The translations under genes and the position numbers were made by a program. 64,000 nt of DNA from CAVYVZ01 sp963772065 (GTDB lineage: Bacteria; Acidobacteriota; Vicinamibacteria; Vicinamibacterales; UBA2999): positions 186,001-250,000 of the forward strand of contig CAVYVZ010000008.1 of assembly GCA_963772065.1 (NCBI GenBank), given 5' to 3'. Positions within the stretch are counted from its first letter, which is position 1. Every line of letters starts with the position of its first letter. Shown here piece after piece: positions 8,471 through 17,309 of the stretch. The notes below the pieces were generated by a model. The model did not search any database and was not told the DNA's origin. It saw only the letters and a program-made list of their open reading frames with translations.

Positions 8471-8806
8471 ATGACCATTACGATTGACGACTTCAACAAG
8501 GTCGACGTGCGCGTCGGCCGCATCGTCGAGGTCGAGGACTTCCCCGAAGCGCGCAAGCCTGCGTGGAAGCTGACGATCGACTTTGGCCCGGAGATCGGCA
8601 GGAAACGATCGTCAGCGCAGCTCAAGCCGCTCTACTCTCGAGAGGAGCTCATCGGCCGTCTGGTGCTGGCCGTCGTGAACTTCCCTCCCCGCCAGATCGG
8701 TCCGACCATGTCCGAAGTGCTCACGTTGGGCGTACCGAGCGCAAACGGCCCGACCGCGCTGATCCAACCCGATCGCGAGGTTCCGCTCGGGGCCCGACTG
8801 TTCTAG
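8471..8806 (+). CDS. csaA: CsaA-like tRNA-binding domain chaperone
   Basis: A 111-residue protein made of one EMAP-II/tRNA-binding OB fold. The family is described as an export-related chaperone that also binds tRNA. Visible family features are FNKVDVRVGRIVEVEDFPEARKPAWKL, a region around LKPLYSREELIGRLVLAVVNFPPRQIG, and the late VLTLGVPSANGP. Its length matches the family. The ATG follows the tsaC stop by 4 nt. Its stop codon shares the CTAG palindrome with the stop of the convergent gene at 8803. Confidence 0.88.
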   Translation: MTITIDDFNKVDVRVGRIVEVEDFPEARKPAWKLTIDFGPEIGRKRSSAQLKPLYSREELIGRLVLAVVNFPPRQIGPTMSEVLTLGVPSANGPTALIQPDREVPLGARLF

Positions 8807-9765
8807 CACCAGAGCGTCATCGGGCCAGCCAGCCGGTACTGCTGGATCAGATCCTTGAGTGGCGCACAGTGGGCGAGGAGCGTTCCTCCGCGGCCGCAGA
8901 TCACGCTGTCACTCGGGTCGGTGGCAACGGCATCGCTCGCGCCGATGGCGAGAAGGTCGCTGGCAATCGTGGTGTTCCAGTCGCGGCGGGAGACGAGCAG
9001 GCTGGCGACCCAGGCAATCGTTCCTGAAGGCAGCGGATTCCACATCGTGGAGCCGACGCCCGCTGCGACGATCACGCCCGTGAGCAGTGGTGGTACGTTC
9101 TGCGGTATCTCGGAGTCTCCCGGCAGATAGGGCACTTCGCTTTCCCATTCCCTCGTGTCGAGCGGTGCGGCCAACGGAACCTTGGCCCACACCGCAACTC
9201 CATCTTTGGTCTGGAGCTCGAGCGCCGCGGAGCTCGTGACAATGCCTCCACCCAACACGAGCAGGACAAGCCCGTCGATCCCATCGCCAACAGCACGGCC
9301 CCCTGCGACGCCGGGCATCGGGCTTCGCCCAATCAAGTAGTGCTCGTATCGCCCAAAGCCGACGCGCGCGAAGTAACCGCCGGCGCCAGCCGTTCCGGCG
9401 CCGTTATTCACAATCTGGTTCCCCGCGATGACGGTGCGGAGCGGCTGCCAGCCGTAGACGGGACCAAGGCCCGTGGCATGCGCGAGGAGCCCCTGGAAGA
9501 TGCGAAGCCACTTGGGACGGCGCGACGGCGGCGGAGACATCAGTGGGCCGTTGGTGAAGAACACGTTCGGCGCGAGACACGGTTCCAGTTGGTACGCTCC
9601 GACGAACGGGCTCGCTTTCGTCCAGACATGGGCCGATCGGCGCCGCGGATCGAGGACGACATAGTGCAACCCCGAATCGTCTCCACCGTACGCCCCCGTC
9701 ATCTGGAACAAGGGGTCGGCGAGCACGGAGGGGATGAGCGCCTGATCGAACTTGTAGCCGGGCAT
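8803..9765 (-). CDS. hypothetical protein, function unknown
   Basis: I do not recognise this 320-residue protein. It has no obvious signal peptide or transmembrane helix and is rich in Gly, Val and Leu with frequent short beta-like stretches, for example IDGLVLLVLGGGIVTSSAALEL. A segment VFFTNGPLM loosely recalls the NGG/NGP turns of phosphodiester glycosidase-like folds, but I cannot support that assignment. Codon use matches its neighbours. The start (ATG at 9765) faces the baeRF gene across a 60-bp divergent spacer. Its stop TAG overlaps the csaA stop in the shared CTAG. Confidence 0.6.
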   Translation of the reverse strand: MPGYKFDQALIPSVLADPLFQMTGAYGGDDSGLHYVVLDPRRRSAHVWTKASPFVGAYQLEPCLAPNVFFTNGPLMSPPPSRRPKWLRIFQGLLAHATGLGPVYGWQPLRTVIAGNQIVNNGAGTAGAGGYFARVGFGRYEHYLIGRSPMPGVAGGRAVGDGIDGLVLLVLGGGIVTSSAALELQTKDGVAVWAKVPLAAPLDTREWESEVPYLPGDSEIPQNVPPLLTGVIVAAGVGSTMWNPLPSGTIAWVASLLVSRRDWNTTIASDLLAIGASDAVATDPSDSVICGRGGTLLAHCAPLKDLIQQYRLAGPMTLWC

Positions 9766-9825
9766 CTGAAGAGGTCGCGCGCCAAATCTACATCAGACCG
9801 GCACATAAGTTGCGATTAACTGAGC

Positions 9826-10983
9826 ATGCCGAAAACAACGACATCTCTGGAAACGCCGCTCCGCGCGCAGCTCGACCGGCTGGCGGCGTTCGAGCCAACG
9901 GACCTTCCGGTGATCAGCCTTTATCTCGACATGCGACCCGATCAGCAGGGCAAGCGGCGCCATGAGCCATTCCTGCGGAAGACATTCAGCGAACGCCAGG
10001 CGACATTCGCCAGCGGCTCGCCCGGGCGCCTGAGCTTCGACGAAGACGTGCAGCGCATCAACGACTTCCTCGCCGAGGATGTGGAGCGCTCCGTCAACGG
10101 CCTCGCAATCTTCGCGTGTCATGGCGCCAGCCTCTTCGAAGCGATCCAGATGAACGTGCCAATCGACGATTACTGGTTGTTCATCGGCTCGGGGCCGCAT
10201 CTGTATCCGCTCGCCCGCGTCAACGATCAGTTTCCGCGCTACGCGGCCCTGCTGGTTGACACGAATTCGGCGCGACTCTTCGTCTTCAGCCTCGGCGCCG
10301 CCGAGGCACAGGAGGCGGTTCAGAATGTGAAGACCCGCAAGACGTCGATGGGCGGATGGTCGCAGGCCCGCTATCAGCGCCACATCGAGAACTTCCACGT
10401 TCAGCACATGAAGGAAGTCGTCGACGTGCTCGACCGCGTCGTCCGCGAAGAGTCGATCAATCAAATCGTGATCTCGTGCGACGAGGTGGCGAAGCCGCTT
10501 CTGAACGACCAGCTTCCAAAGCACCTCGCCGAGAAGATCGTGGACATCGTTCCCATGAACGTGAAGGCGCCGGACCACGAGGTGCTGCGCAGCACGCTCG
10601 AGGCGCTGCGAGCCAAGGATGCCGAAACCGATCAGGAACGCGTCGGAGACATGATCGGCGCGTGGCGCGGCGGCGGCCTCGCGGTGGTGGGGGCGGAAGA
10701 CACGCTGACCGCGCTGGAGATGGGCCAGGTGGAAGAGCTTCTGATCGCCGCCGCCCCCGCGGGCTTGCGCCCCCCGAGCGCCGTGCCTGCCGGCACCACG
10801 CCCGGTCCGGTGGAAGTGGATACGTCCGCCCCGGGCGCCGGGCCCGATCCGGACCGGTTGAAGCTGGCGGACGAACTCGTGACGCGGGCGCAAACGACTG
10901 GAGCGCGCATCCGCTTCATCGAGAATCCCGACCTGCTGTCGCCCGTCGGCGGCGTCGGCGCGTTGTTGCGATTCAGGATATGA
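9826..10983 (+). CDS. baeRF/Vms1-like release-factor-fold protein
   Basis: A 385-residue protein resembling the bacterial relatives of archaeo-eukaryotic release factor 1 and Vms1, which act as peptidyl-tRNA hydrolases in ribosome rescue. The central motif GGWSQARYQRHIENFHVQH (about residue 183) corresponds to the catalytic GxSQxR/GGQ region. It is preceded by a beta strand with LLVDTNSARLFVFSLG and followed by the eL30-like IVISCDEVAKPLLNDQLP. A Pro/Gly-rich linker near residue 320-345 leads to a final domain ending GVGALLRFRI. A role in stalled ribosome rescue is inferred from the family; the exact baeRF subfamily is not certain. Confidence 0.72.
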   Translation: MPKTTTSLETPLRAQLDRLAAFEPTDLPVISLYLDMRPDQQGKRRHEPFLRKTFSERQATFASGSPGRLSFDEDVQRINDFLAEDVERSVNGLAIFACHGASLFEAIQMNVPIDDYWLFIGSGPHLYPLARVNDQFPRYAALLVDTNSARLFVFSLGAAEAQEAVQNVKTRKTSMGGWSQARYQRHIENFHVQHMKEVVDVLDRVVREESINQIVISCDEVAKPLLNDQLPKHLAEKIVDIVPMNVKAPDHEVLRSTLEALRAKDAETDQERVGDMIGAWRGGGLAVVGAEDTLTALEMGQVEELLIAAAPAGLRPPSAVPAGTTPGPVEVDTSAPGAGPDPDRLKLADELVTRAQTTGARIRFIENPDLLSPVGGVGALLRFRI

Positions 10984-10984
10984 A

Positions 10985-11026
10985 CCCACGAACTGACGAA
11001 CTGACGAACTCACGAACCAACGAACG
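10985..11026 (+). repeat. degenerate ACGAACTG tandem repeat
   Basis: About five copies of an 8-9 bp unit (ACGAACTG, with variants ACGAACTC and ACGAACCA) fill the whole gap between the baeRF gene and the small downstream ORF, ending 2 bp before its ATG. No inverted arm is seen here. Confidence 0.8.
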
Positions 11027-11028
11027 TT

Positions 11029-11223
11029 ATGAGCAGAAAAAACAAAGTCAACAAGACAAACTACGATCAGGCCGGCCGGCTGACGCCTGATGACATGGCG
11101 CGGGAACGCAAGCGTCAGGTCGACGCCGCGCAGGTGAAGGGCCGGGATCGCCTGCGGTCTAAGGCAGGTCCGGACGCACGCGCACGGGGCGCCGGCCGTC
11201 CTCGAAGCGCGCCCGAAGAATGA
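11029..11223 (+). CDS. small basic hypothetical protein
   Basis: A 64-residue, strongly charged, Lys/Arg-rich protein (MSRKNKVNKTNYDQAGRL, then DDMARERKRQV). Its last third overlaps the 3' end of the convergent gene at 11159 by 65 bp, which lowers confidence in that part. The ATG lies directly after a tandem repeat, with no clear Shine-Dalgarno. The N-terminal 40 residues look like real coding sequence. The function is unknown; nucleic-acid binding is possible from charge alone. Confidence 0.45.
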   Translation: MSRKNKVNKTNYDQAGRLTPDDMARERKRQVDAAQVKGRDRLRSKAGPDARARGAGRPRSAPEE

Positions 11224-12229
11224 GGTTGACCACGACGCCGTAGCTGCGGACGCCTTCTTCAACGCGGTTTGCCTTCAGGTAGCTGTCGTACACCTTCCAC
11301 GTCGCGCGGCGCAGGAGCGGCAGGTTGCCGCGCTGCAGGCGCGCGGCGATGGCGGCGATGTCGGCGCGCGGCCCGGCGTGCAGATCGCCCGCGACAAGGC
11401 TCCGCGCATCCGGCGGGAGCTCTCCAGCGATCTGCCAATACAGATACAGCCAGCCGCTGTATTGTGACGGCGGGTCTGCGCGCAACGCGGTGAGCCACCC
11501 GACGAAGCTGGCTTCTGCCTCGTCTGCATATCCGGCGAGATGGGCCCACTCGTGAGCGGCCACGAACGGCCGCTCGAACGGGAGCAGGTCCGGGTTCGCA
11601 AGGACCTCGAGACCGAAGGGATTCACCATTCCGTCCACAGCGGTCCAGCGGAAGAAGACGCCGAAGAGGGTCCACTTGAGCCGACCGGGTACCGCCGGCT
11701 GCGCATCCGCGAGCTGGCGCTGCACATCGGCAAACGCGGTGAGCATCGACTGGTTGTGCCACGGCTCCTCCACCCATCCCCTGTTGTGGGCCAACGCGTA
11801 TGCGCTGTTGAGCCGCGCGGCGGCCTCGCGTCCAAGCGTCACGACATCCGTCGTGGAGGGTGGCCGATCGTCCATCGCGACGCGGCGTGTCATTGGCAGC
11901 CGCCGGTAGTTCAGCCCCCACAGTGCGAGGAACGCCAGATACGCCACCACCAGAATCGTGGTCGTCGTCAACGCCGCTCGTTTGATACGCCGCGCGAGTG
12001 GTTCGACGCCGGCCCGCAGGGCACGCCACCATAACCAGCAGAGCCCCGTCACCGCCGCGAGGCTGACGACATCGAGCCATGCCACGGACAATGCGTTCGA
12101 TATCGGCGTCAGGACGCGCTGCATGTGCGGGTAGACGCCGGTCGAATACCAGCGCTCGACGATGAGCGGATCGAGTGGAAGCAACGCCGCCGCTGCGGCC
12201 ACGACAATGAGGACGATCCGAAGCTTCAC
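11159..12229 (-). CDS. DUF3810-like membrane protein with HExxH-type motif
   Basis: A 356-residue membrane protein. Three hydrophobic segments lie at about residues 4-22, 45-68 and 87-108, followed by a large extracytoplasmic domain. That domain carries FVAAHEWAHLAGYADEAEASFVGWL, a zinc-peptidase-like HExxH with a downstream glutamate, as in DUF3810 proteins. Peptidase activity is an inference; the family is not biochemically characterised to my knowledge. The gene is transcribed away from the small gene at 12425, and the 195-bp space between them contains no further gene that I can see. Confidence 0.7.
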   Translation of the reverse strand: MKLRIVLIVVAAAAALLPLDPLIVERWYSTGVYPHMQRVLTPISNALSVAWLDVVSLAAVTGLCWLWWRALRAGVEPLARRIKRAALTTTTILVVAYLAFLALWGLNYRRLPMTRRVAMDDRPPSTTDVVTLGREAAARLNSAYALAHNRGWVEEPWHNQSMLTAFADVQRQLADAQPAVPGRLKWTLFGVFFRWTAVDGMVNPFGLEVLANPDLLPFERPFVAAHEWAHLAGYADEAEASFVGWLTALRADPPSQYSGWLYLYWQIAGELPPDARSLVAGDLHAGPRADIAAIAARLQRGNLPLLRRATWKVYDSYLKANRVEEGVRSYGVVVNLILRARFEDGRRPVRVRPDLP

Positions 12230-12424
12230 CTGCTCGATTTTAGGTGGACGGCAGCCCGTGCATACGGGTGCGTTGTCCGCTTACTCTCGCGCTCACGCCA
12301 CAGCTCGGATCGCGGATCGCATCTCGTCAGCGGCATTTTCAGCTGCTCTGTATTATTGACGTCAAAATCGGCACCTCCCTTGCCTTGCGTTCCGTGGGGT
12401 CGATCGCGGGAGGAGGCAGGTGGA

Positions 12425-12667
12425 ATGGCCGAGGAACGACGCAATATGAAGACGCGTGGCGCCGTGGTAAGGCGCGTCATCGACGGCGTCTTGCAGAATC
12501 CGAGCGTGACACTGCGGGTCGAAACGCTGCAGCAGTGGCTCGGGGTCCCCTTCGATGCCGCCGAGCGGATTCTCGGACGGCTCGCATCATCGGGGCTCGT
12601 CCGCGAGGTTCAGCGCGGCGTCTGGGCGCGCGGGACCTGGCCGGGTGCGCAACGCGAGTGGTACTAG
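12425..12667 (+). CDS. small winged-helix-like protein
   Basis: An 80-residue protein starting MAEERRNMKTRGAVVRRVIDG. The middle (LRVETLQQWLGVPFDAAERILGRLASSGLVREVQRGVW) has the helix-turn-helix plus wing rhythm of a small DNA-binding domain, with FDAAERIL as a recognition-like helix and VREVQRGVW as a wing-like hairpin. The start is set by a perfect AGGAGG at 12411-12416, eight bases before the ATG, one of the strongest ribosome binding sites in the window. The target is unknown. It may regulate the agmatine genes that start 79 bp downstream, but nothing in the sequence proves this. Confidence 0.62.
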   Translation: MAEERRNMKTRGAVVRRVIDGVLQNPSVTLRVETLQQWLGVPFDAAERILGRLASSGLVREVQRGVWARGTWPGAQREWY

Positions 12668-12746
12668 GAGTCGACCGCTAGGGAGCCGCCGCCACACTGT
12701 GCGACGATGAGGGACGCACAGGGGCACAGGAGGGCGGCGGCAACCA

Positions 12747-13670
12747 GTGAGCACACAGCCTTTCACCATTGGCATCGTTCAGGACCACGCGACGGCTGAC
12801 GTTGGCGCCAATGTCGAGCGGGCCGAGCGACTCGTGCGCGAGGCGGCGGGGCGTGGCGCGCAGATCATCTGCCTGAAAGAGCTCTTCAGCTCGGTGTACC
12901 TCTGCAAATCCCAGCAGTGTGACCGCTTCGATCTTGCCGAGCCCATCCCGGGCCCGACCACGGAGCGGATGCAGGCTCTCGCGCGTGAGCTCGAGGTCGT
13001 CCTGGTGGCCCCGCTCTTCGAGCGGCAGGCTGCCGGCCTCTACCGTAATTCTGCGGCGGTCATCGACGCGGATGGCTCGCTGCTCGGCGTCTACCGGAAG
13101 ATGCATATCCCCGACGACCCGCTGTTCAACGAGAAGTACTACTTCACTCCGGGCGACGGCCACATGGACTATCACGGCGAGCGCCCCGGCGAGGCCAACG
13201 GCTTCAAGGTCTGGAGTACGCGCTACGCGAAGATTGGCGTCCTGATCTGCTGGGATCAGTGGTATCCCGAAGCGGCGCGGATCACGACGCTGCTCGGCGC
13301 TGACGTGCTGTTCTATCCGACGGCCATCGGCTGGCATCCCGCCGAGAAAGACGAGTGGGGCCAGGCGCAGATCGAGGCGTGGCGCACCATTCAGCGGTCG
13401 CACGCGATCGCGAACGGGGTGTACGTGGCGTCGCCGAACCGCGTCGGCCACGAGGACGAGCCCGGCACGAACGGGATCACGTTCTTCGGCCATTCGTTCG
13501 TCTGCGATCCGTTCGGGCGCTACGTCGCGGAAGGGACCGATCGCGAAGAAGTGCTCGTCGCCCGGTGCGATCCCGCGCTGCTCGAGTCCGTGCGGCGGAA
13601 CTGGCCGTTTCTGCGCGACCGCCGCGTCGACGCATACGGACCGATCCTCAATCGCTACCTCGGCGCGTGA
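12747..13670 (+). CDS. aguB: N-carbamoylputrescine amidase
   Basis: Hydrolyses N-carbamoylputrescine to putrescine, CO2 and ammonia, the last step of the agmatine route. This 307-residue nitrilase-superfamily enzyme has the catalytic triad Glu45 (CLKELFSS), Lys118 (VYRKMHIPDD) and Cys168 (GVLICWDQWYPEAAR). The conserved PTAIGWHP and the late ITFFGHSFVCDPFGR are typical of AguB. The start is GTG at 12747 behind GGAGGGCGG. Its stop TGA overlaps the GTG start of aguA in GTGA, implying translational coupling. Confidence 0.95.
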   Translation: MSTQPFTIGIVQDHATADVGANVERAERLVREAAGRGAQIICLKELFSSVYLCKSQQCDRFDLAEPIPGPTTERMQALARELEVVLVAPLFERQAAGLYRNSAAVIDADGSLLGVYRKMHIPDDPLFNEKYYFTPGDGHMDYHGERPGEANGFKVWSTRYAKIGVLICWDQWYPEAARITTLLGADVLFYPTAIGWHPAEKDEWGQAQIEAWRTIQRSHAIANGVYVASPNRVGHEDEPGTNGITFFGHSFVCDPFGRYVAEGTDREEVLVARCDPALLESVRRNWPFLRDRRVDAYGPILNRYLGA

Positions 13671-14729
13671 CGGACTCTTCCCCTCCGCCGGGCGCGCGGA
13701 TGCCCGCCGAATGGGAGCCTCACCGCGCGACGTGGATCAGCTGGCCGCACTACGAACCGGACTGGCCCGGAAAGTTCGCCGCGATCCCGTGGGTCTACAC
13801 AGAGATTGCGCGCGTCATCGCCGGGCACGAAACACTCGAGATTCTCTGTCACTCCCCGGAGGTGATGGAGGAGGCCCGCGCCACGCTCGATGCGCACGCG
13901 GTCCCACGCGATCGGATACGCCTGCATCACGTCCCGACCGATCGTGTGTGGCTGCGCGACTCGGCGCCAACGGCGGTGGCCGACGCCGCCGGGCGGCGTG
14001 TCCTGGTGAACTGGGCGTTCAACGGCTGGGCGAAGTATCCGAATTGGGACGCACGATGCCGGCGTGGGCGCGGCGGTCGCGCGCATCACGGGGCTTCCGC
14101 GTCTCGAGCCACGCCGGCCGGATACCGGCGAGCGCCTCGTCCTGGAGGGCGGCGGGATCGAGGTCAATGGCAGCGGCCTGATGCTCGTGACGGAGGAATG
14201 GCTCCTCAGTGGCGTGCAGGTCCGAAACCCCGGGCTCACCCGCACCGACTACGAGCGCATCTTCCGAGAGTGGCTCGGCGTCATGCGGACCGTCTGGCTT
14301 GGCGAAGGGTGTGTCGGCGACGACACGCACGGCCATGTCGACGACATCGCACGGTTCGTCGATGCGAGCACGGTGGTGCTCGCCGTCGAACACGATCCGG
14401 CGGACGAGAATCACGCGCGCTCGATGGACAACCTCCGGCGAATGGAGTCGGCTGCCCGCGATGCCGCGATCGCGCCGCTCCGCATCGTGACGCTGCCGTT
14501 TCCCCGGCCGGTCATCATGAACGGCGAGCGGCTGCCCGCCAGCTACGCGAACTTCTACATCGCCAACGGCGCCGTGCTCGTGCCGACGTTCAACGATCCG
14601 AACGATCGAGTCGCGCTCAACACGCTCGCCGGCCTGATGCCCCGCCATCGCGTGGTCGGCATTCACGCCGTCGATCTGGTGTGGGGCCTCGGCACGCTGC
14701 ACTGCCTGACGCAGCAGGAACCAATCTGA
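13667..14729 (+). CDS. aguA: agmatine deiminase, frameshifted in this sequence
   Basis: Converts agmatine to N-carbamoylputrescine, feeding AguB. The N-terminal part shows MPAEWEPHRATWISWP and VWLRDSAPT; the C-terminal part shows GGGIEVNGSG, DDTHGHVDDIARF and the catalytic cysteine in WGLGTLHCLTQQ. These lie in different frames. The frame changes by +1 near 14046-14050 (context TTGGGACGC), consistent with one extra base. Removing one base gives 353 residues, the normal family length. The start is GTG 13667, overlapping the aguB stop; an internal ATG at 13700 is an alternative. The intact motifs on both sides argue for a sequence error or a very recent mutation. Confidence 0.88.
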
Positions 14730-14793
14730 AAACTCATTGGTGGGATGTAGAAGTTCTATTTCCCTTATGGCAGCGGATCCGTCATAACGGCGT

Positions 14794-16680
14794 ATGGTCG
14801 CTTTCGTCGCCGATCGGCGTGGACGCGCGAGCCGCGAGATCGTCGAGCGCGGCCTCGACGCGCTTCAGCGCCTCGCGCCAGGCGATGCGCGCGACGTTCG
14901 CGATCGGTCAGGTGACTGCGCCGGCATCCTGACGGCGATTCCCTGGGACTTTTTCGCGCCCGGGCTTCCTCCTCAACTCGCGGATCCCGCCGCTCCTCGA
15001 ATCGCCGCGATGTTCGCGCTCGATCCGCGGCAGGCCGATCGCGCTATCGTTGCCGCCCGCTGGGCGTTGCGCCGCCTCGGCTGGCACGTCATGGCCTGGC
15101 GCGAGGTCCCGACCTGCCTCGATGCGCTGACGCCCGAACCACGCGCCGCGGCGCCGCGCATCGTGCAGTGCTTCGCGCGCGCGCCGCGTCATCGCCTGAA
15201 GCGCACGCCCTACCGGACGCGCCTGGCGATCGAGTCGCGATGGCTGCGGCTCGGGCTCGCGGGCTGCTCCGTCACCTCGCTTTCAGATGCCACGATCGTC
15301 TACAAGGCGCTCGTCGCGCCGTCGGAACTCCAGACGCTGTTTCCCGATCTCGCGGATCCCCGGTTCTCGTCGGCGTTCGCGCTGCTCCATTGCGGCTTCA
15401 GCGCCCACACACCACCGCGCTGGGATCTGGCGCAGCCTTTTCACGGGCTTGCGCACGATGGCGAGATCACGACGATCCGTGGCAACCGGCTCTGGATGGA
15501 CGTGCGCATCGGCGATGCCGGCATCCGCGACGAGACCGACCTGCCCAAGGAGGGCGGAAGTGATTCGCAGACGCTGGACGCCGCGCTGCAGTGGCTGTGC
15601 GACGCGGGCCTGTCGATGCCGCACGCTCTCGCCAGGCTGCTGCCCCCGGCGTGGGATCGCGACGCCGCTTCGACGCCGGAGGTCCTCGCGTTCCATCGTC
15701 ATGAAGCATGTTTCGCGGAGCCGTGGGATGGGCCGGCCGCCGTTGCGTTCGCCGACGGCCGCTACGTGGGCGCGATGCTCGACCGCCACAGCGCACGCCA
15801 GCTTTACATGAGCCAAACAGACGATGTCGTGTGCGTGGCGTCGGAGTCCCATGTCTTCCGCCTCCTCGAACCAGCCGTGACGACGCTTGGCCGGGTCGGC
15901 CGCGGCGAGATGCTCGTCGTCGATCTGGTCGCCGGCACGGTGCTGCATGGCGAGGCCGTGTGGCGATCGTTCGCGGCGGACAAGGACTACGTCGATCTGG
16001 CGGGCCGGCTCGTGCATCGCGTGCCGCGCGAGAGCCGGACGCCGCAACTGCGTACGCTGCTGGGCCGCCGGGGACAATGGACGCCTCATGGCCTCCCCCC
16101 GGTGTTGCTCGAGCTCGATTCGCCGGTGCTGCTCGAGACCGAGCTCGACGCCATACTCGGCCAGAGCCGCGTGCGCGCTGCCATTCTGCCGATCGGTTTC
16201 GACCCCGGCTCCCCGGCATTGCACGGCGACGCGCTGCGGCGGGCCCTGACCACTCTTCAACGAACCGCAACGGCACTCGCGGCGAACGGCACGCGCATCC
16301 TCGTTCTCTCCGACCGCCGGCTGGACCCGGGGCTTGCGGCGATTCCGTCGCTCCTCGCCACGAGCGCTGTCGACAGCGGCCTGCGGTCGGCGCGCCTTCG
16401 CCTTCGCGCGTCTATCGTCGCCGACGCAGCCGATATTCGCGATGCACACGACGCGGCAGCGCAGTGCAGCGTCGGCGCGTCGGCCGTCGTGCCCTACCTG
16501 CTCTCGGAGCAGGGCCGCCTCGAGCTCGAGACGGACCTGGGAGAGATCCTCCGGAGGCAAGGTGCCTGGTCGCTCGACGCGTACATCGGCGCGCGCCTGG
16601 ACGGCACTGACCGCTCCGTCTCCCTCGAGGAGCTTGCCGACACCGCTGTCCCGATTCCCCAGCTCATCCTGACCACGTAG
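14794..16680 (+). CDS. truncated glutamate-synthase-like protein with degenerate amidotransferase site
   Basis: A 628-residue homologue of the first part of GltB. The glutaminase region is recognisable (MVAFVADRRGR, IVYKALVAP, LAQPFHGLAHDGEITTIRGN, GLSMPHALARLLPPAWDRD, EPWDGPAAVAFADGRYVGAMLDRH). The central domain (VLLETELDAILG ... ILVLSDRR ... CSVGASAVVPYLL) follows, but the FMN/Fe-S synthase domain is missing. Expected catalytic residues are altered. The N-terminal Cys of CGVGFVA is absent (a stop lies a few codons upstream of the ATG), the Arg of HQRFSTNT is Gly (HCGFSAHT), and the Asn of HNGEINT is Asp (HDGEITT). The reading frame is long and clean, so it looks like a maintained pseudoenzyme rather than debris. 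The function is unknown. Confidence 0.8.
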   Translation: MVAFVADRRGRASREIVERGLDALQRLAPGDARDVRDRSGDCAGILTAIPWDFFAPGLPPQLADPAAPRIAAMFALDPRQADRAIVAARWALRRLGWHVMAWREVPTCLDALTPEPRAAAPRIVQCFARAPRHRLKRTPYRTRLAIESRWLRLGLAGCSVTSLSDATIVYKALVAPSELQTLFPDLADPRFSSAFALLHCGFSAHTPPRWDLAQPFHGLAHDGEITTIRGNRLWMDVRIGDAGIRDETDLPKEGGSDSQTLDAALQWLCDAGLSMPHALARLLPPAWDRDAASTPEVLAFHRHEACFAEPWDGPAAVAFADGRYVGAMLDRHSARQLYMSQTDDVVCVASESHVFRLLEPAVTTLGRVGRGEMLVVDLVAGTVLHGEAVWRSFAADKDYVDLAGRLVHRVPRESRTPQLRTLLGRRGQWTPHGLPPVLLELDSPVLLETELDAILGQSRVRAAILPIGFDPGSPALHGDALRRALTTLQRTATALAANGTRILVLSDRRLDPGLAAIPSLLATSAVDSGLRSARLRLRASIVADAADIRDAHDAAAQCSVGASAVVPYLLSEQGRLELETDLGEILRRQGAWSLDAYIGARLDGTDRSVSLEELADTAVPIPQLILTT

Positions 16681-16754
16681 TCCTCGCCGCCTCGCCGGCC
16701 GAACCGAGACGGGAATCGCGCCGTCTTGCCTGCAGAACGTTGTGTAATGAGCCG

Positions 16755-17309
16755 ATGCAGGACGTTGCCAGCGTGGCGGCGGCGGGCGTGATCAGCCCCG
16801 ACCTCGAACGCGAATTCGAGGAACGGCTGATGGAGTGCTCCACGCTGGCGTTTCGTGTGGCGTATGGGGTGCTGCGGCAGCGCCAGGACGCGGAGGATGT
16901 GGCACAGGAGGCCTTCGTCCGGGCCCATCGGAGCTTCCATCGGCTTCGCGATCGCACGCGCTTTCGAGCCTGGCTGGTGAAGACGGCCTGGCGGCTGGCC
17001 ATCGATCGATGGCGGGCCGAGCGCAGGCGTGCCGCGCGCGAGCAGAACAGCGAGACGCCCCCGATGTTGACGACGGCCCATGCCGTCGAGGCCGAAGAGC
17101 GCGCGACACGGCTGTGGAGAGCGATCGATGCCCTGCCGGACAAGCTGCGAAGCGCGATCGTGCTGGCGGGCATCGAGGGCCATGACATTCGCGAGGTCGC
17201 TGCCCTGCTCGATCTTCCCGAGGGCACGGTGAAGTCGCGGCTCTTCTCGGCGCGGCAAAAACTCAGAGAGCATCTGCTCTCGATGGGCGGAGGTGAAGGC
17301 CATGGATGA
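16755..17309 (+). CDS. RNA polymerase ECF-type sigma factor
   Basis: A 184-residue sigma-70-family factor. Region 2 is VAYGVLRQRQDAEDVAQEAFVRAHRSFHRLRDRTRFRAWLVKTAWRLAIDRWR, and region 4 is ALPDKLRSAIVLAGIEGHDIREVAALLDLPEGTVKSRLFSARQKLREHL. The ATG at 16755 is preferred over an upstream TTG. The stop overlaps the start of the next gene, which has the layout of an anti-sigma factor, so the pair is likely an autoregulated unit with the secreted protein at 17838 as a third member. The stimulus is unknown. Confidence 0.92.
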   Translation: MQDVASVAAAGVISPDLEREFEERLMECSTLAFRVAYGVLRQRQDAEDVAQEAFVRAHRSFHRLRDRTRFRAWLVKTAWRLAIDRWRAERRRAAREQNSETPPMLTTAHAVEAEERATRLWRAIDALPDKLRSAIVLAGIEGHDIREVAALLDLPEGTVKSRLFSARQKLREHLLSMGGGEGHG

